Source of the DNA: Amycolatopsis nigrescens CSC17Ta-90
Lineage (GTDB): Bacteria; Actinomycetota; Actinomycetes; Mycobacteriales; Pseudonocardiaceae
DNA: 64,000 nt
Assembly: GCF_000384315.1 (NCBI RefSeq)
Contig: NZ_ARVW01000001.1
Location: forward strand, 7,857,001 to 7,921,000
Reading direction: 5' to 3'
Shown: positions 32,840 to 40,810 of the stretch, piece after piece
Layout: each line of letters opens with the position of its first letter
Numbering within the stretch: the stretch's first letter is position 1
Notes under the pieces: model-generated
Told to the model about the DNA's origin: nothing
Databases searched by the model: none
The model's input: only the letters and a program-made list of their open reading frames with translations
Made by a program: the position numbers and the translations under genes

Positions 32840-33910
32840 ATGACCCCAGAAGCCACTCTCGCGCGTTTTCGCGAGTACATGGTGGGACCCGCGCGATTCA
32901 TGAACCTGCTGTCCTGCTTCGAATTGGGCCTGATCGACACGTTACGGGAGAACCCCGGGATGACCGCGGCCAAGCTCGGCGACGCGGTCGGCGTCAAGCC
33001 GGATGCCGTGGAACAGCTGCTGTTCCTCATGGTCAAAGAAGACTTCGTCGCGTACGACGAAGGTTCCGGCGGGTACTCCCTCGACGCGCTCGCCGCCGTC
33101 GACAAGGGCGACCTCCAGCGGGCGCTCGCGTATATGAACCTGATCAAGGTCGTGATGCTCCGGCAGGTGTTCTACCTGACCGACAGCGTGCGCACCGGCA
33201 AGCTGGCCGGCCTGAAGGAGCTCTACGGGTTCGACGGGAACCTGTATGGCGCCGTGGCCGAGCACCAGGATCTGCGCGAGTCCTGGTCGAAGCTGATGGA
33301 CAACGTCACCGCCCGCATCGATCCCTGGTTCTTCGAGCACGTCGACATTCCGCCGGGAGCGCGGGTACTCGACGTCGCCGGGAACACCGGGCTCGGCGCG
33401 ATTCACACCTATGAGCTGAAGAAGTCGCCCGGCCTTCGCGTGACGACTTTCGACCTGCCGGAGAAGGAAAAGGAGTGCCTGGAGAACTTCCAGGCGCATG
33501 GCGTGGCCGAGCACTGCTCGTTCATCGGCGGCGACGTCTTCGAGGAGATCCCCAAGGGCTTCGACGTCGTGCTGATCAAGCACTTCCTGGACATGTTCGA
33601 CAAGGACGAGGTGTTCAAGATCCTCGACGGCGTGCACCGGTCGCTGGAAGTCGGCGGGCAGGTCAACATCATGGTCCCGGTGTACCCGGAGGACATCAAG
33701 GACCCCGGTTACTACACAGTGGACTTCTTCCCGACCTTCTTCCTCGGCTGCACGATGGGCCAGGGCGGGGCGCAGAAGCTGTCGACGTACCAGAGCTGGC
33801 TGGAGGAGTGCGGGTTCGAGGTGACCAAGGCGGTCGCCAAGGCCCCCGCCGACATCCCGTCGGACGTCATCCCGCTGCCCGGCATCGTATGCGCGACGAA
33901 GATCGCGTGA
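32840..33910 (+). CDS. SAM-dependent O-methyltransferase (winged-helix type)
   Basis: A 356-residue class I methyltransferase with the N-terminal dimerisation/winged-helix domain of small-molecule O-methyltransferases (about residues 10-90) and a Rossmann domain with SAM-binding motif ARVLDVAGNTGLG (about 175) and the VLIKHFLDMFDKDEV segment. ATG 32840 has GAAGGA upstream. Codon 35 is TTA (32942-32944). The gene is the second of a two-gene operon with the AMP ligase and probably methylates a hydroxyl of the aromatic core. It ends 24 bp before a strong terminator. Confidence 0.85.
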   Translation: MTPEATLARFREYMVGPARFMNLLSCFELGLIDTLRENPGMTAAKLGDAVGVKPDAVEQLLFLMVKEDFVAYDEGSGGYSLDALAAVDKGDLQRALAYMNLIKVVMLRQVFYLTDSVRTGKLAGLKELYGFDGNLYGAVAEHQDLRESWSKLMDNVTARIDPWFFEHVDIPPGARVLDVAGNTGLGAIHTYELKKSPGLRVTTFDLPEKEKECLENFQAHGVAEHCSFIGGDVFEEIPKGFDVVLIKHFLDMFDKDEVFKILDGVHRSLEVGGQVNIMVPVYPEDIKDPGYYTVDFFPTFFLGCTMGQGGAQKLSTYQSWLEECGFEVTKAVAKAPADIPSDVIPLPGIVCATKIA

Positions 33911-33933
33911 CCGGCTGAGGTTCCGCCCACCGA

Positions 33934-33974
33934 ACCGGTCAGCACGAGCCTGGTGCCCGCTCGTGCTGACCGGT
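33934..33974. terminator. Bidirectional terminator between the methyltransferase and SARP genes
   Basis: A perfect 16-bp stem (33934-33949 with 33959-33974) with a 9-nt loop lies between convergent genes whose stops are at 33910 and 33995. Confidence 0.85.
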
Positions 33975-33994
33975 CGACCTTCCCCGGCGGCATA

Positions 33995-36900
33995 TCACCC
34001 GGCGGACTTCAGGACCATCCCGTCGCCGGCGGCCGGCACGCTGACCAGCTCCGCGCGTTTGCCCGCGCACGGCTCCGCACCGGAACCCGCACACCGGCAG
34101 ATGGCCGCGCGCACCTGCGCCAGCCACGGCCCGGCGTCCATCCGCTGGGCCAGGTCGGTGGCGACGGCGAGATCCGCCATCGCGGCCTCCTGGTCGCCCA
34201 GCGCCATGGCCGCCTCCGCGGTGAAGTAGGCGACCGGTCCGCTGATCGCGAAGTCCGCGATGGAACAGGCCAGCCGGCGGTAGGGCAGCAGCTGGGCGCG
34301 GAACCGGGTCACCAGTTCGGTCTCGCGGAGTCGTGCCGCGGCCAGCAGCGCCCAGCAGCGGGTGTAGAGCCACAGGTAGTCCTTGGGCTCGTGCGGAAAC
34401 CGGCGCAGCGCGAGGCGGGCGTCGTGCACCTGCCCTGCCTCGGTCAGCGCCATCACCAGGATGCTGTGCAGCGCGGGCAGATCGGTGGACCCGGCGAAGG
34501 CGCGCAGTTCATCGACGAGGTCCCGGCCGTCGCCGACGAGATACGCCGCTTCCCAGCGCTGGACCATCCGGTTGAACTTCGCGTCGCCCCAGCTCATCCG
34601 GGCATGCAGGTCGTAGGCCGCCCGGCTCAGCTCTTCCGCCTCGCGCCAGCACCCGTCGAGCGACCGCAAGCCGGCGCGGGACCAGGCGAGTTGCGCGCGA
34701 AGGGGTGCGTTTCGCTCGTCCACCAGCTTGGCCGCGAGATCCAGTTCGGCGGAGGCGTCGGAAACATGACCGGAAGCGACCAGGACCTGGGCGCGGAGCT
34801 GCCGGGCCCGGACCGTCAGCGCCGGCGGCAAGCCGGGCAGCGCCAGCATTTCGGCACCCGCCTGCACGCGCTCGTCGTGGTAGTCGGGGCCGCTCAGTGC
34901 GGTGGCCCGCAGGTGCAGGACACGACCAAGCACGATCTTGTCGGCCGCGCGCCAGGCGAGGTCCAGCGCCTCGTCGGACAGCGCGGCCCGGCGCTCCGGG
35001 TCGTCGTCGTGGTAGCGGGCGACGGCCAGGGAGGACAGCAGCAGTGCGCGGTGCGCGGGCTCGGTGACCAGCGACAGCGCGCGTTCGAGGACGTCGACCA
35101 GCCGCTCGTCGACTTCGCCGTAGCCGACCGGGTACCAGTTCAGGTCGCTGACGGCGGTGACCGCCGCGTTGACCAGCCTGGCGGTATCCGGGACCCGGTC
35201 CGCGTCCTTCGCCGCGAGGATCTCCTCCATGGCCTGGATGAACACGGGAAGCCCTTCCCGGGGGTTCCCGGCCCGGTACAGGGAGGTGCCGAGGCCGATC
35301 AGCAGGTGGTGCCGATCGTGGCGTTCCTGCCCGGCCAGATCGGCGGCAGCCAGCGCCTGTCGCCACAGCGCGGTGGCGTCTTCGGGGGCGAGACGCGCTT
35401 CCGCGGCCTTGGCCGCGGTGGCGGCGTGGGTCGCGGCCTGCGCGGCCGCGGTCGGGTCGAGTTCGGCGGCGAGCAGCCAGTGCCGGGCCACCTCGGCGGC
35501 CCGCTCGGCGTTGCCGGCCCATGCGCGCGCCGCGGCCGCGCCGATCCGCCGGTGCAGCCGGGCCCGGCGCAACCGCCCGGTGGTCTCGTAAAGCGCCTCG
35601 GCCGCCAGTGCGTGGGTGAAGCGGAACCAGCCCAGCCGCTGATCTTCCACGATCAGGCCACCGGCGACCGCGGTGTCCAGGATCTCCAGCGCGGCCTCGA
35701 GCTCGACCGAGGCCGCCTCGGCGACCACCTCGATGTCGAAGTGCCGGCCGGCGATGGCGGCCACCGACAACATTTCGGCCGCGGCCCGGGGTAGCCGGGC
35801 GATGCGTTGCAGCAGCACCTCGCGTACCGGGATCGGTACCGGTGCCGGGTGGGACTGGTCCAGGCACTGATCGGCGGTCAGCGGTTTGATCAGTTCCCGC
35901 AGGAAGAAGGGGTTGCCTTCGGTGCGAGCCCACAGTCGTTCCGCGGTGTGCTCGCTGACCTCGTGCGGCAGCAGGGCGCTCACCAGTACCCGGGTGTCCT
36001 GGGTGTCCAGGCCGCTCAGCTCGATCCGGGTCATTCCCGCACGGGCCAACGCGGCCAGCGTTCCGGCCAAGGGTGCCGCCTCGTCCGACCGGTAGGACAC
36101 GGCCAGCAGCAGCCGGCTCGCCGGCACCGACTCGGCGAGGTGGGCCAGCAGCCGCAGCGAGCTCGGATCCGCCCGGTGCAGGTGATCGAGCAGCACCACC
36201 AGCGGTGCGGTGTGCGACGCGTCGGTCAGGTACTGCACGATCGCCTCGAACTGCCGCAAGGTGGCACCGGCCGCGTCCACGCCGTCCTCCGGCCGGTGGC
36301 CGTCCCGGTCCAGCAGTTCGGTGACCGGCACCGGTATCGAACGCTGCGGGAAGCAGGTGCCCACCGCGCGCAGCACCTGCTCCCAGAGCCACAGGGGTGG
36401 TGCGGCGACGTGCTCGGGGCAGGTACCCCAGAGCACCGGCACGCCCGCCAGCTTGGCGAAACACCGCAGCAGGCTGGTCTTGCCGACCCCCGGTTCCCCG
36501 GAGACCGTCACCACCCGCCCCCGGCCGGCCGCCGCCGCGGCCAGCGCGTCGCCCAGCTGCCGCAGCGCCGGCTCACGGCCGACGAAGACCTCCCCGTCCA
36601 CCACCGGAGAAGGCGGCGGGCCGTCCGCGCGGATCGGCGGCGCGGGCATCTTGGGTGCGGTGGGTACCGTCATGGTCGGCGCCGCCTTGGTCGCGTGCCA
36701 GTCCAGCGCCGGAGCCTGGTTCAGGATCTCGTGTTCGAGGTGTTTCAGCGCCGGTCTCGGGTCGATCCCCAGTTCTTCCACCAGCCGCATCTGGAGGGTT
36801 CGCAGTACTTCCAGCGCGTCGGCCTGCCGCCCGGCCCGGTACAACGCCAGGCTCAGCAGCTCACAGCCGTACTCGCGCAGGGGATGGGCCTGGATGAAGG

Positions 36901-37465
36901 CTTCCAGTTCGGCACCCGCCACCTCGTGCGCCCCCACGGCCAGCAGTGCCGCGCAGCGCACTTCGACGACCGACAGCCGCAACTCCTCCAGGCGCGCCAC
37001 CTCCGGCGCCACCCAGGTGGCATGGGCGACCTCCGCGTAGGCCTGTCCCCGCCACAGCGCCAATCCCGCGTCGAACTCGCTCAACGCCTGCTGCGGGTCT
37101 CCTCGGTCCCACGCCTGCCATCCCGCCGTGGCGTGCGCGCCGAAATGATCGACATCGACGTCGACAACGCGACCGTCCAAAAGGTAACCCTGCGGTAAGG
37201 TGCGGAGCACGGTCGCCGGTTTCCGCGGCGCCCGATCCGGTTCCAGCACCCGCCGCAGATTGGCCACATAGGCCTGTAGCGAAGTCGTCGCCGATGGCGG
37301 CGGATGCCCCGCCCACAACGCTTCCAGCATCACGTCCACCGCCACCGGCTGACCAGCCCGGCTCACCAGCAACGCGAGCAGCGCGCGTTGTTTGGGCGTG
37401 CCCAGATCCACCAGCCTGCCGGCGACGATCGCCTCTACCGGACCCAAAGCCCGGAATTCGACCAT
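33995..37465 (-). CDS. Large SARP-type regulator with AAA ATPase and helical repeats
   Basis: A 1156-residue regulator with start MVEFRALGPVEAIVAG (ATG 37465), the usual SARP beginning. Domains: OmpR-like winged helix (1-95), activation domain BTAD (100-245), Pro-rich linker, AAA-type ATPase with VSGEPGVGKTSLLR (about 300) and VVLLDHLHRADPSSLRLL Walker B, and a long helical tail. Codon 90 is TTA (37198-37196). It lies inside the putative meroterpenoid cluster, and its class explains the 11-bp heptamer repeats before the ligase and PKS operons. The reading frame stays open upstream to 37657 but crosses 52-bp repeats, so the shorter start is preferred. Confidence 0.85.
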   Translation of the reverse strand: MVEFRALGPVEAIVAGRLVDLGTPKQRALLALLVSRAGQPVAVDVMLEALWAGHPPPSATTSLQAYVANLRRVLEPDRAPRKPATVLRTLPQGYLLDGRVVDVDVDHFGAHATAGWQAWDRGDPQQALSEFDAGLALWRGQAYAEVAHATWVAPEVARLEELRLSVVEVRCAALLAVGAHEVAGAELEAFIQAHPLREYGCELLSLALYRAGRQADALEVLRTLQMRLVEELGIDPRPALKHLEHEILNQAPALDWHATKAAPTMTVPTAPKMPAPPIRADGPPPSPVVDGEVFVGREPALRQLGDALAAAAAGRGRVVTVSGEPGVGKTSLLRCFAKLAGVPVLWGTCPEHVAAPPLWLWEQVLRAVGTCFPQRSIPVPVTELLDRDGHRPEDGVDAAGATLRQFEAIVQYLTDASHTAPLVVLLDHLHRADPSSLRLLAHLAESVPASRLLLAVSYRSDEAAPLAGTLAALARAGMTRIELSGLDTQDTRVLVSALLPHEVSEHTAERLWARTEGNPFFLRELIKPLTADQCLDQSHPAPVPIPVREVLLQRIARLPRAAAEMLSVAAIAGRHFDIEVVAEAASVELEAALEILDTAVAGGLIVEDQRLGWFRFTHALAAEALYETTGRLRRARLHRRIGAAAARAWAGNAERAAEVARHWLLAAELDPTAAAQAATHAATAAKAAEARLAPEDATALWRQALAAADLAGQERHDRHHLLIGLGTSLYRAGNPREGLPVFIQAMEEILAAKDADRVPDTARLVNAAVTAVSDLNWYPVGYGEVDERLVDVLERALSLVTEPAHRALLLSSLAVARYHDDDPERRAALSDEALDLAWRAADKIVLGRVLHLRATALSGPDYHDERVQAGAEMLALPGLPPALTVRARQLRAQVLVASGHVSDASAELDLAAKLVDERNAPLRAQLAWSRAGLRSLDGCWREAEELSRAAYDLHARMSWGDAKFNRMVQRWEAAYLVGDGRDLVDELRAFAGSTDLPALHSILVMALTEAGQVHDARLALRRFPHEPKDYLWLYTRCWALLAAARLRETELVTRFRAQLLPYRRLACSIADFAISGPVAYFTAEAAMALGDQEAAMADLAVATDLAQRMDAGPWLAQVRAAICRCAGSGAEPCAGKRAELVSVPAAGDGMVLKSAG

Positions 37466-37534
37466 ACTCTGAGAAACCGCCCGGAGGGATTCCGGTGACC
37501 TGCTTTGTGGGTTCTCAACGACTTCTGCGTCAGT

Positions 37535-37670
37535 CATGTTGAGCGGCCCCAGGGATTTCGGACAGTTTCCTGCTGCTTGCGTCATGCATGTTGAGCTACC
37601 CCAGTGATTTCGAATAGTGCGCCAGCCATTACCCCATGCGTGTAGAACAGCCCCCAAGCATCCCGGACAG
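37535..37670. repeat. Three imperfect direct repeats with exact 52-bp period
   Basis: A unit of about 31 bp starting CATGTTGAGC and ending near TTTCGGACAG occurs at 37535-37565 and, diverged, at 37587-37617 and 37639-37670. Starts are 52 bp apart, about five helical turns. Because 52 is not a multiple of three, the repeats are unlikely to be coding. They sit 70-205 bp upstream of the SARP start and may be operator sites or a dispersed genomic repeat. Confidence 0.65.
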
Positions 37671-37961
37671 TGGTCTGGCGATCACTCACCGTTACCAGTC
37701 GATCGGGTACAGATACTCGTTTCTAGACCTCAATGGCGATCTTGTCGCCAATTCTTTCGAAATACCTTGCGTCGAACTTGCCGTTGAGCAGGTGACCCTC
37801 CCCTCGGCGGAATCATGCCACGGTGCCGAACGGGAGCCGCGATCATGCAGTTAGTGTGTCAACTCCTGCTCGCTTTATCGGCCACGATTTATCGCAAAAC
37901 GGATAAAGATCTGCGGTTTTAGGTTCGAATTTGCCAATTCGCCGGCGCGGTCTCCGTCCGG

Positions 37962-37986
37962 TCACATCCTCGCCGGTTCATCCGTC
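37962..37986 (+). promoter_or_regulatory. ECF41-type promoter of the AhpD-like gene
   Basis: TCACA (37962-37966), 16 bp, then CGTC (37983-37986), 41 nt before the start codon. The same elements with the same 16-bp spacer precede the sigma-factor gene itself (39457-39433). Matches the remembered ECF41 consensus TGTCACA / CGTC. Confidence 0.65.
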
Positions 37987-38026
37987 ATGGCAACTATCCA
38001 GTGAAGCGTGCCGAGGAAGGAGAACA

Positions 38027-38485
38027 GTGACCGCACGGATGACCAACCCCGCGATGATCCTGCCGGAGGCGATGAAGGGCGTCGGCAGCTTCTTGAACGC
38101 CATCTCCACCGGGGGCGTGCCGGACGAGACGCTGGAGCTCGTCAACCTGCGCGCCAGCCAGATCAACGGGTGCAGCCCCTGCGTGCACGGGCACACGGCG
38201 AAGCTGCGGGAGACGGGTGTCAGCGAGCAGAAGATCGCGGCGGTGGCCGCCTGGCGGCACGCGCCGTTCTTCAGTGAAGCGGAACTGGCCGCGCTCAAGC
38301 TGACCGAGACGCTCACCCGATTGGCCGATCGCTCCGACGAGGCGGTCCCGGACGAGCTGTGGGCCGAGGTGGCCGAGCACTTCGACGAGAAGGGGCTGGC
38401 CGCCCTCGTCCTGAACATCGCCCTGATCAACTCGTTCAACCGGATCAACGCCGCGGTCCAGGAGCCCGCCGGCACCACCTGGTGA
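38027..38485 (+). CDS. Carboxymuconolactone decarboxylase-like / AhpD-fold protein
   Basis: A 152-residue AhpD-fold protein. The redox/proton-relay motif is GCSPCVHGHTAKL (CxxC plus His). Peroxidase-like proteins of this group act as thiol antioxidants, others are decarboxylases. GTG 38027 is chosen with GAAGGAGAA upstream; the first motif then sits near residue 45, as usual. The gene faces a SigJ/ECF41-type sigma gene; such sigma factors are typically neighbours and regulators of carboxymuconolactone-decarboxylase-like genes. A hairpin with T-run follows. Confidence 0.85.
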   Translation: MTARMTNPAMILPEAMKGVGSFLNAISTGGVPDETLELVNLRASQINGCSPCVHGHTAKLRETGVSEQKIAAVAAWRHAPFFSEAELAALKLTETLTRLADRSDEAVPDELWAEVAEHFDEKGLAALVLNIALINSFNRINAAVQEPAGTTW

Positions 38486-38493
38486 ACGCGGCG

Positions 38494-38524
38494 ACGGCCC
38501 GGGGGACCACCCTCGGGCCGTTTT
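38494..38524 (+). terminator. Hairpin plus T-run after the AhpD-like gene
   Basis: ACGGCCCG (38494-38501) pairs with CGGGCCGT (38514-38521), with further G/C pairing inside, and is followed by TTTT. Confidence 0.65.
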
Positions 38525-38551
38525 CCGTGGCATCGTCGGCATTCCGGTGGT

Positions 38552-39403
38552 TCAGTCGAGCGTGGCCAGATCGAGCCCCCGGATCTGCTCGGGATCGGTG
38601 ATCACGTCGAACTCGGTGATCCGGTCCTCGGCGAAGGTGAAGGTGACCACCCGGTACTCCCGGCCCGCGACCGAGGACACCGCGCCCACCGAGCCGTTCA
38701 CCAGGATCAGGTGCACCCCGCGCGCCACCGTCGAGAAGGCGACCGCGCCGCTGGCCACCATGGCCGCACCCTGGCGCAGCACCTTGCCGTCGGCCCTGGT
38801 GATCACGTCCGGGTCGAGGATGGACACCAGCGCCTCGAAGTCGCCCCCGCGTGCGGCGGAGACGAATGCGTTCACGATCTGCCGCTGCCGCAGCAGGTCC
38901 GGGTTCTGCGGCGTGCCGCCCTGCACCCGCCGCCGCGCCCGGCTCGCCAGCTGACGCGCGGCCGTCGGCGTGCGGTCCACGATCGGCGCGATCTCGTCGA
39001 ACGGCACGGCGAACATGTCGTGCAGCACGAACGCCAGCCGCTCGGCCGGGTCCAGTGTCTCCAGCACCACGAGCAGCGCCAGCCCGACCGAGTCGGCCAG
39101 CATCGCCTGCTGCTCCGGAGTGGCCACCTCCTGCGGCTCGACCGGCCGCTCTTCCAACGGCGCCTCTCGCCGCGCGGTACGCGACCGCAACATGTCCAGG
39201 CAGACCCGCCCGACCACGGTGGTCAGCCAGCCAGCCAGGTTCTCCACCGCCTGGACATCCGTCCGCGCCAGCCGGAACCAGGCCTCCTGCACGGCATCCT
39301 CGGCCTCGGCGACGGATCCGAGCATCCGGCATGCCACCGCTTCCAGTCGCGGGCGCTGCTCCTCGAACCGCCTGGCCAAGAACTCCTGCTCATCCACGGT
39401 CAC
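38552..39403 (-). CDS. ECF sigma factor, SigJ/ECF41-like with SnoaL-like C-terminal domain
   Basis: A 283-residue sigma factor with region 2 (residues 10-75: FEEQRPRLEAVACRMLGSVAEAEDAVQEAWFRLARTD), region 4 (about 110-165: LDPAERLAFVLHDMFAVPFDEIAPIVDRTPTAARQLASRARRRV) and a C-terminal NTF2/SnoaL-like domain (175-283). ECF41 members carry such a domain instead of a separate anti-sigma factor. The usual WLPEP linker motif and the DGGGR motif are not seen in standard form (ADGKV occurs at the corresponding place), so it may be a divergent subgroup. GTG 39403. Its own promoter and the AhpD promoter share TCACA-N16-CGTC, implying autoregulation. Confidence 0.88.
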   Translation of the reverse strand: MTVDEQEFLARRFEEQRPRLEAVACRMLGSVAEAEDAVQEAWFRLARTDVQAVENLAGWLTTVVGRVCLDMLRSRTARREAPLEERPVEPQEVATPEQQAMLADSVGLALLVVLETLDPAERLAFVLHDMFAVPFDEIAPIVDRTPTAARQLASRARRRVQGGTPQNPDLLRQRQIVNAFVSAARGGDFEALVSILDPDVITRADGKVLRQGAAMVASGAVAFSTVARGVHLILVNGSVGAVSSVAGREYRVVTFTFAEDRITEFDVITDPEQIRGLDLATLD

Positions 39404-39432
39404 ACTCTCCCTGCCTCGTCCGTCATAGCGAT

Positions 39433-39457
39433 GACGAACTGAAACGAAGCACTGTGA
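39433..39457 (-). promoter_or_regulatory. ECF41-type promoter of the sigma-factor gene
   Basis: On the minus strand TCACA (39457-39453), 16 bp, then CGTC (39436-39433), with the GTG start 29 nt further on. It is the same pattern as at 37962-37986. Confidence 0.65.
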
Positions 39458-39619
39458 CGGAGACCAAGATGACCACCGTACGCTGCGGATGTTACGCGAC
39501 GACTCTCAGTGAGCAGGGGTCCGCGGTCAGCCGGTGCGCACCCCGGTAGACCGACCGGCGCGGCATCTCGACCCGATTTTTTGTCAAGTTCAGTCCCACC
39601 GAAAAGGAGCACTCAGCGC

Positions 39620-40168
39620 ATGTCCATGCAGGACGACTTTCCCGGTTACGCCGTCGGGACCTGGGTAATCGACACCGCCCAGTCCGAAGCGGGCTTCGAG
39701 ATCCGCCAATTCGGCTTCTCCAAGGTCCGCGGCAGCTTCACCGATTTCGAAGGCACGATCGTGACCGCGGAGAACCCGCTGGACTCGTCGGTGAACGCGG
39801 TGATGAAGACGGCGTCGATCGACACCAAGAACAAGAAGCGCGACGAGCACCTGCACCACGACGACTTCCTCGGCGCCGAGCAGTACCCCACGATCACCTT
39901 CAGCTCGACCGGGTTGCGGGTCGACGGGAACGATTTCTTCGTGGACGGTGACCTGACCGTCCGCGCCATCACCAAGCAGGTGACGCTGAACCTGGCGCTC
40001 GACGGCATCGACGTCGGTGCCGGAGCCAAGGGGAAGCCGCAGGCCAGGTTCACCGCGTACACCGAGATCGACCGCACCGACTACGGCGTCACCTGCGGGA
40101 TGGCGCGCGCGGTGATCAGCAAGCCGGTCAAGATCATCCTCAAGATCCAGGCCGACAAGCGGGACTGA
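39620..40168 (+). CDS. YceI family protein
   Basis: A 182-residue YceI-type lipocalin-like protein: VGTWVIDTAQSEAGFEIRQFGFSKVRGSFTDFEGTI at the start, then KRDEHLHHDDFLGAEQYPTITFSS and the RTDYGVTCGMARAVIS end. The family binds long polyisoprenoids or amides in a hydrophobic cavity. There is no signal peptide, so it is cytoplasmic, as common in actinobacteria. ATG 39620 follows AAGGAG. It is convergent with the isopentenyl-diphosphate isomerase gene; a role in holding prenylated products is conceivable but only a guess. Confidence 0.88.
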   Translation: MSMQDDFPGYAVGTWVIDTAQSEAGFEIRQFGFSKVRGSFTDFEGTIVTAENPLDSSVNAVMKTASIDTKNKKRDEHLHHDDFLGAEQYPTITFSSTGLRVDGNDFFVDGDLTVRAITKQVTLNLALDGIDVGAGAKGKPQARFTAYTEIDRTDYGVTCGMARAVISKPVKIILKIQADKRD

Positions 40169-40174
40169 TCCGCG

Positions 40175-40209
40175 AAAGAAAGGGGGCCGAAACCCGGCCC
40201 CCTTTCTTT
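40175..40209. terminator. Bidirectional terminator between YceI and isomerase genes
   Basis: A perfect 14-bp stem (40175-40188 with 40196-40209) has A-rich and T-rich ends, so it can act in both directions. Convergent stops are at 40168 and 40214. Confidence 0.9.
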
Positions 40210-40213
40210 ATGC

Positions 40214-40747
40214 TCAACCGGCGGTGGCCACGTCGAGGACGCCGTGGAACCAGGGGGAGTACCGGTCCGGGTGCTCGGCCAGGTCCGCGCGCAGCCGGTC
40301 CGGCTCGGGCCAGCGGACGTCGGCCACCTCGGCCGGGTCGAGGTCCAGCCGCGGATCCACCGGCACCTTGCCGACCAGCACGTGGTCGTATTCGTGCTCG
40401 ACCCGACCGGTCTCCGGGTCTTCGGCCCGGTACAGGTACACGCCGGCTTCGTGCAGGGTGACCCCCCGCACCCCGATCTCCTCGATCAGCCGCTGGGCGG
40501 CGGCGTCGAACACGGTCTGCCCCGGGGCCGGGTGACCGCAGCAGGCGTTGGCCCAGCGCAGCGCGAACCGGGTCTTCGCCGCGGCCCGTTGCTGGACCAG
40601 AACGCGGCCCAGCTCGTCCAGCAGCATCACCGAGAACGCCCGGTGCAGCCGGCCGGGCGCGGTGTGCGCCTCGGCGACCGTGCAGGAACCGGTGGCGGCA
40701 CCGCCGGAGTCGACGAGTTCCACCAGCTGCGATTCCCGAGCGACCAT
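40214..40747 (-). CDS. idi: Isopentenyl-diphosphate delta-isomerase, type I
   Basis: A 177-residue Nudix-fold isomerase converting IPP to DMAPP. The catalytic Cys (residue 70) is in RWANACCGHP, preceded by VQQRAAAKTRFALRW; the second catalytic acid is in the EHEYDHVLVG segment, as in Escherichia coli Idi. The Nudix-like helix AAQRLIEEIGV is present. It is the last gene of the PKS-prenyltransferase operon, 63 bp after the P450, and would supply the allylic starter for prenylation. No mevalonate-pathway gene lies in the window. Confidence 0.92.
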   Translation of the reverse strand: MVARESQLVELVDSGGAATGSCTVAEAHTAPGRLHRAFSVMLLDELGRVLVQQRAAAKTRFALRWANACCGHPAPGQTVFDAAAQRLIEEIGVRGVTLHEAGVYLYRAEDPETGRVEHEYDHVLVGKVPVDPRLDLDPAEVADVRWPEPDRLRADLAEHPDRYSPWFHGVLDVATAG

Positions 40748-40810
40748 GGCGGGTCACCTGCCTCCCGTGCGCCGACGAAAGTCACGTTACCGGTGTCGGG
40801 TGCGGGCCGC

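Larger units (their letters stand above)
37466..38026. other. Divergent regulatory region between SARP and AhpD-like genes
   Basis: This 560-bp gap contains three 52-bp-period repeats (37535-37670), then an A/T-richer stretch (about 37680-37940) in which I see no gene, and a TCACA-N16-CGTC promoter (37962-37986) directly before the AhpD-like gene. Confidence 0.5.

Noticed and set aside
29660..33910. A plus-strand open frame of more than 1400 codons running from inside the MocR region into the methyltransferase
   Set aside because: High-G+C antisense artefact: it overlaps MocR on the opposite strand and the AMP ligase in another frame; only its last 356 codons are the real methyltransferase.
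37466..37657. N-terminal extension of the SARP from 37657
   Set aside because: The frame is open but crosses repeats with a non-triplet period and has no SARP homology; the family start motif begins at 37465.
37535..37670. CRISPR-like array
   Set aside because: Only three diverged units with no cas genes; the gaps are short and related rather than unique spacers.
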